From: Helianthus annuus
Taxonomy: Eukaryota; Streptophyta; Magnoliopsida; Asterales; Asteraceae
Assembly: GCF_002127325.2 (NCBI RefSeq)
Contig: NC_035443.2
Coordinates: forward strand, 117,740,646 to 117,804,645
DNA length: 64,000 bases
Direction: 5' to 3'
Shown here: positions 62,418-64,000 of the stretch, in pieces
Numbering within the stretch: the first letter of the stretch is position 1
How the letters are laid out: each line of letters begins with the position of its first letter
Notes under the pieces: model-generated
What the model was told of the DNA's origin: nothing
Seen by the model: only the letters and a program-made list of their open reading frames with translations
Databases searched by the model: none
Translations under genes and position numbers: made by a program

Positions 62418-63296
62418 TCATGGTGGTCGAAGTGCACATTTGCCTACCGAGTTTCCAACATACGCTCGGTAGTTGGCATGCCGAATCCACTCTCTTTTTA
62501 TTTTACGCGACATGCGTATTAAGCAGCTTTGGGGTCGTTTCTTAACAAATTGGCCAAGGTCTTGCAACGCCACCCTTCGAATCCTTATGCCCGAACCTTC
62601 ATCCCCAACTTTGTTGGTTGGAGTGATAAGTATGGGAGAAGGATAGATATGAATTTGGGCTTCTTTTGGCTCTGACCCATCTCGCGGCATTATGTCTTCC
62701 GCTCGGTTCAAACATTCAGTTTCTTGCTCCAGAAGATCTATAACCTCTTCCACCACATCACCATCCAACGTTGTACCATTAGCCAAAACCTCCCGCTCAC
62801 GTTTAATTTGGGCTATTTCCTCGGTTAGTTGACCAACCTGAATAACCAACGCCTCAAATGATTTGTCCCTCAGCTTGTCTTTCTTTTTCATTTCTATCAT
62901 CATGTTCATGATTGCATCGAGCTTAGAGTGTAATGAATCTTGAGGCTTCTCGTATGTCGGCTGAGGGGAGTCATGATAATATTCATCATACTCCTCCTGG
63001 TAACTTGGGAAATGTGGCAAGTCGGGTTCATAGTTGTTGTAATCACGCTCTTGGTCATAATGGTAATCAATCTCCGAATAGTAGTAGTCTTGATAAGTTG
63101 GTGGTGGTGGTGGTCTAGCGTATGGATAATGGGAGGATGGACCATAGAAATCTTCATAATCTGCCCGCCTATATTCACACAATCTGCTGAGGTAGTCTTC
63201 CCGATCCTTGTAGGCTTGAACTTTTTCGTAGAAAACAGAGCAATCCTCTAAATAATGCTCCCCGCTTCCGCAACACTCACACGGATCATCATCTAC
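62418..63296 (-). CDS. E4 gag-like ORF with a zinc knuckle (no ATG)
   Basis: Open minus-strand frame of 292 codons, preceded by an in-frame TAG at 63299-63297. Near its start is a CX2CX4HX4C zinc knuckle, CECCGSGEHYLEDC, then a Tyr/Pro/Asp-rich segment (PPPPPTYQDYYYSE), a predicted coiled coil (about 120-160; LDAIMNMMIEMKKKDK, then QVGQLTEEIAQIKRE), an acidic part, and a basic C-terminal tail (RKIKREWIRHANYRA). No ATG begins the frame; an AG directly before the first codon may be a splice acceptor. Probably a Gag/nucleocapsid-like protein, but I do not recognise a close family. Confidence 0.5.
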   Translation of the reverse strand, partial: VDDDPCECCGSGEHYLEDCSVFYEKVQAYKDREDYLSRLCEYRRADYEDFYGPSSHYPYARPPPPPTYQDYYYSEIDYHYDQERDYNNYEPDLPHFPSYQEEYDEYYHDSPQPTYEKPQDSLHSKLDAIMNMMIEMKKKDKLRDKSFEALVIQVGQLTEEIAQIKREREVLANGTTLDGDVVEEVIDLLEQETECLNRAEDIMPRDGSEPKEAQIHIYPSPILITPTNKVGDEGSGIRIRRVALQDLGQFVKKRPQSCLIRMSRKIKREWIRHANYRAYVGNSVGKCALRPP

Positions 63297-63431
63297 CTAA
63301 TTCATATGGAAAGATGGTACCTGCAAACATGTACCTGCACAAACAAGCTCGAACACCCAAAGTAAAATCACAAAAATACAAGAAAGAAAAACTAAACTAA
63401 AATCCACAAGCAACGAAATACTAAGCGCACT

Positions 63432-63452
63432 AGCTCCCCGGCAACAGCGCCA
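63432..63452 (-). other. E4 primer-binding site (tRNA-Asp type)
   Basis: Minus strand TGGCGCTGTTGCCGGGGAGC; one mismatch from the TGGCGCCGTTGCCGGGGA site of Athila/Tat elements. About eight bases from the LTR. Confidence 0.75.
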
Positions 63453-63460
63453 TATTGATG

Positions 63461-63911
63461 TGACCGTGTCATCCCGATTAGTCAAAAACCCAATTAAACC
63501 TAGGTAGCTAGGGTAAGTCGGGTATCGAATCCACGAAGAGCATGTGGTCAGTATCGCACGACATGTTCGACTAGTTAGACTATTTACAAAAAAATGTACA
63601 ATGTGATTATGAAGATTGCTATTTTTTTATAAGTTTATTTGGTTGGAAAATAAATCGGAGTGACCCGACAATTGGTATTATCTAAAACACTTTTGCAACT
63701 AAATTACTAAATGATTAAAACAAGAATTTAGAGAAAAGTTCCACACCCGGTTCGATTATTGCAAGACCTAGGGTTCCATATGTTTTAACTTGATTCAATT
63801 GCATATAGTGATTAACGGATTACTATCACGAAGCTTAGGTGCCAATTGCTATCGACGTCATAGATAACGGACCGTAATGCACTTCGTTAACTCTGACATG
63901 TAAATCCTATC
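63461..63911 (-). repeat. E4 5' LTR, partial
   Basis: Matches 50418-50880 closely, then the match stops at about 63908. Confidence 0.75.
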
Positions 63912-64000
63912 TGTAGGATCGTTTTCGGCCCTGATTGAGTCGATCAGAAGAATTCCTTTTTCAAAACAAGAGGCGGAAACTAATGCTTTGGTGCGATTTC
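63912..64000 (+). mobile_element. E6: possible start of another LTR element
   Basis: From TGTAGGATCGTTTTCGG the sequence no longer follows the E4 LTR. The TG start and abrupt break suggest an inserted LTR retrotransposon; only 89 bases are visible. Confidence 0.4.

Larger units (their letters stand above)
50418..64000 (-). mobile_element. E4: gag-only, non-autonomous LTR retrotransposon (Athila/Tat-like signals)
   Basis: Minus-strand element in the E1 leader. Its 3' LTR is 52116-50418 and its 5' LTR starts at about 63461 and runs past the window (itself broken at ~63912). The two LTR starts match closely over 400 bp. The primer site reads TGGCGCTGTTGCCGGGGAGC, the tRNA-Asp type used by Athila/Tat elements, and the polypurine tract is AAGTGTGGGGATG. 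Without E5 the internal region is only ~2.9 kb, with one gag-like frame and no pol, so it needs proteins from a partner. Confidence 0.78.

Overview
The window is plant nuclear DNA made mostly of transposable elements. The evidence is Ty3/gypsy chromovirus polyproteins with plant-type tRNA-Met primer sites, plant-style Helitrons, MITEs and a SINE, and one host gene of a plant-specific ELM2/SANT family with GT-AG introns. The repeat style (long LTRs carrying CGATCG-centred repeats) reminds me of Asteraceae, but the family cannot be proved from sequence alone.

Layout. 1-3912: 5' end of a minus-strand Tekay-like gypsy element (E0) running off the left edge. 3913-4636: degraded Ty1/copia remnant. 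7283-11070: the only convincing host gene (minus strand, ELM2/SANT protein, 575 aa predicted). Its coding intron holds a SINE that is itself split by a hAT-type MITE. 12163-13337: minus-strand non-autonomous Helitron (H2) with nine ~72-bp tandem units and a foldback MITE. 13381-13620: 48 perfect ATAAC repeats. 13630-23220: a 9.6-kb plus-strand Helitron-like element (H1) inserted in the same pentanucleotide array, with an apparent DNA polymerase eta fragment. 24026 to the right edge: a nested stack of LTR retrotransposons.

The stack. A plus-strand gypsy element E1 (LTR 24026-49473, interrupted) carries a MULE-type MITE (24146-25098) and a minus-strand gypsy element E2 (25404-47603, TSD TTAAC). 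E2 carries a plus-strand gypsy element E3 (30878-42077, TSD CCTTA). The leader of E1 is also interrupted by a minus-strand gag-only LTR element E4 (from 50418 to the window end). E4 carries an apparently intact plus-strand gypsy element E5 (52876-61299, TSD GTAAG, 1504-codon polyprotein) and a Harbinger-type MITE. A further element (E6) seems to begin in the second LTR of E4 at about 63912. Relative ages follow from the nesting: E1 is older than E2, which is older than E3; E1 is older than E4, which is older than E5.

Functionally, only the ELM2/SANT gene looks like a host gene. E5 is the one element with every expected catalytic motif. E0, E2 and E3 carry stops, frameshifts or lost catalytic residues. 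H1, H2, E4 and the MITEs have no transposition genes visible here and would depend on proteins supplied in trans.
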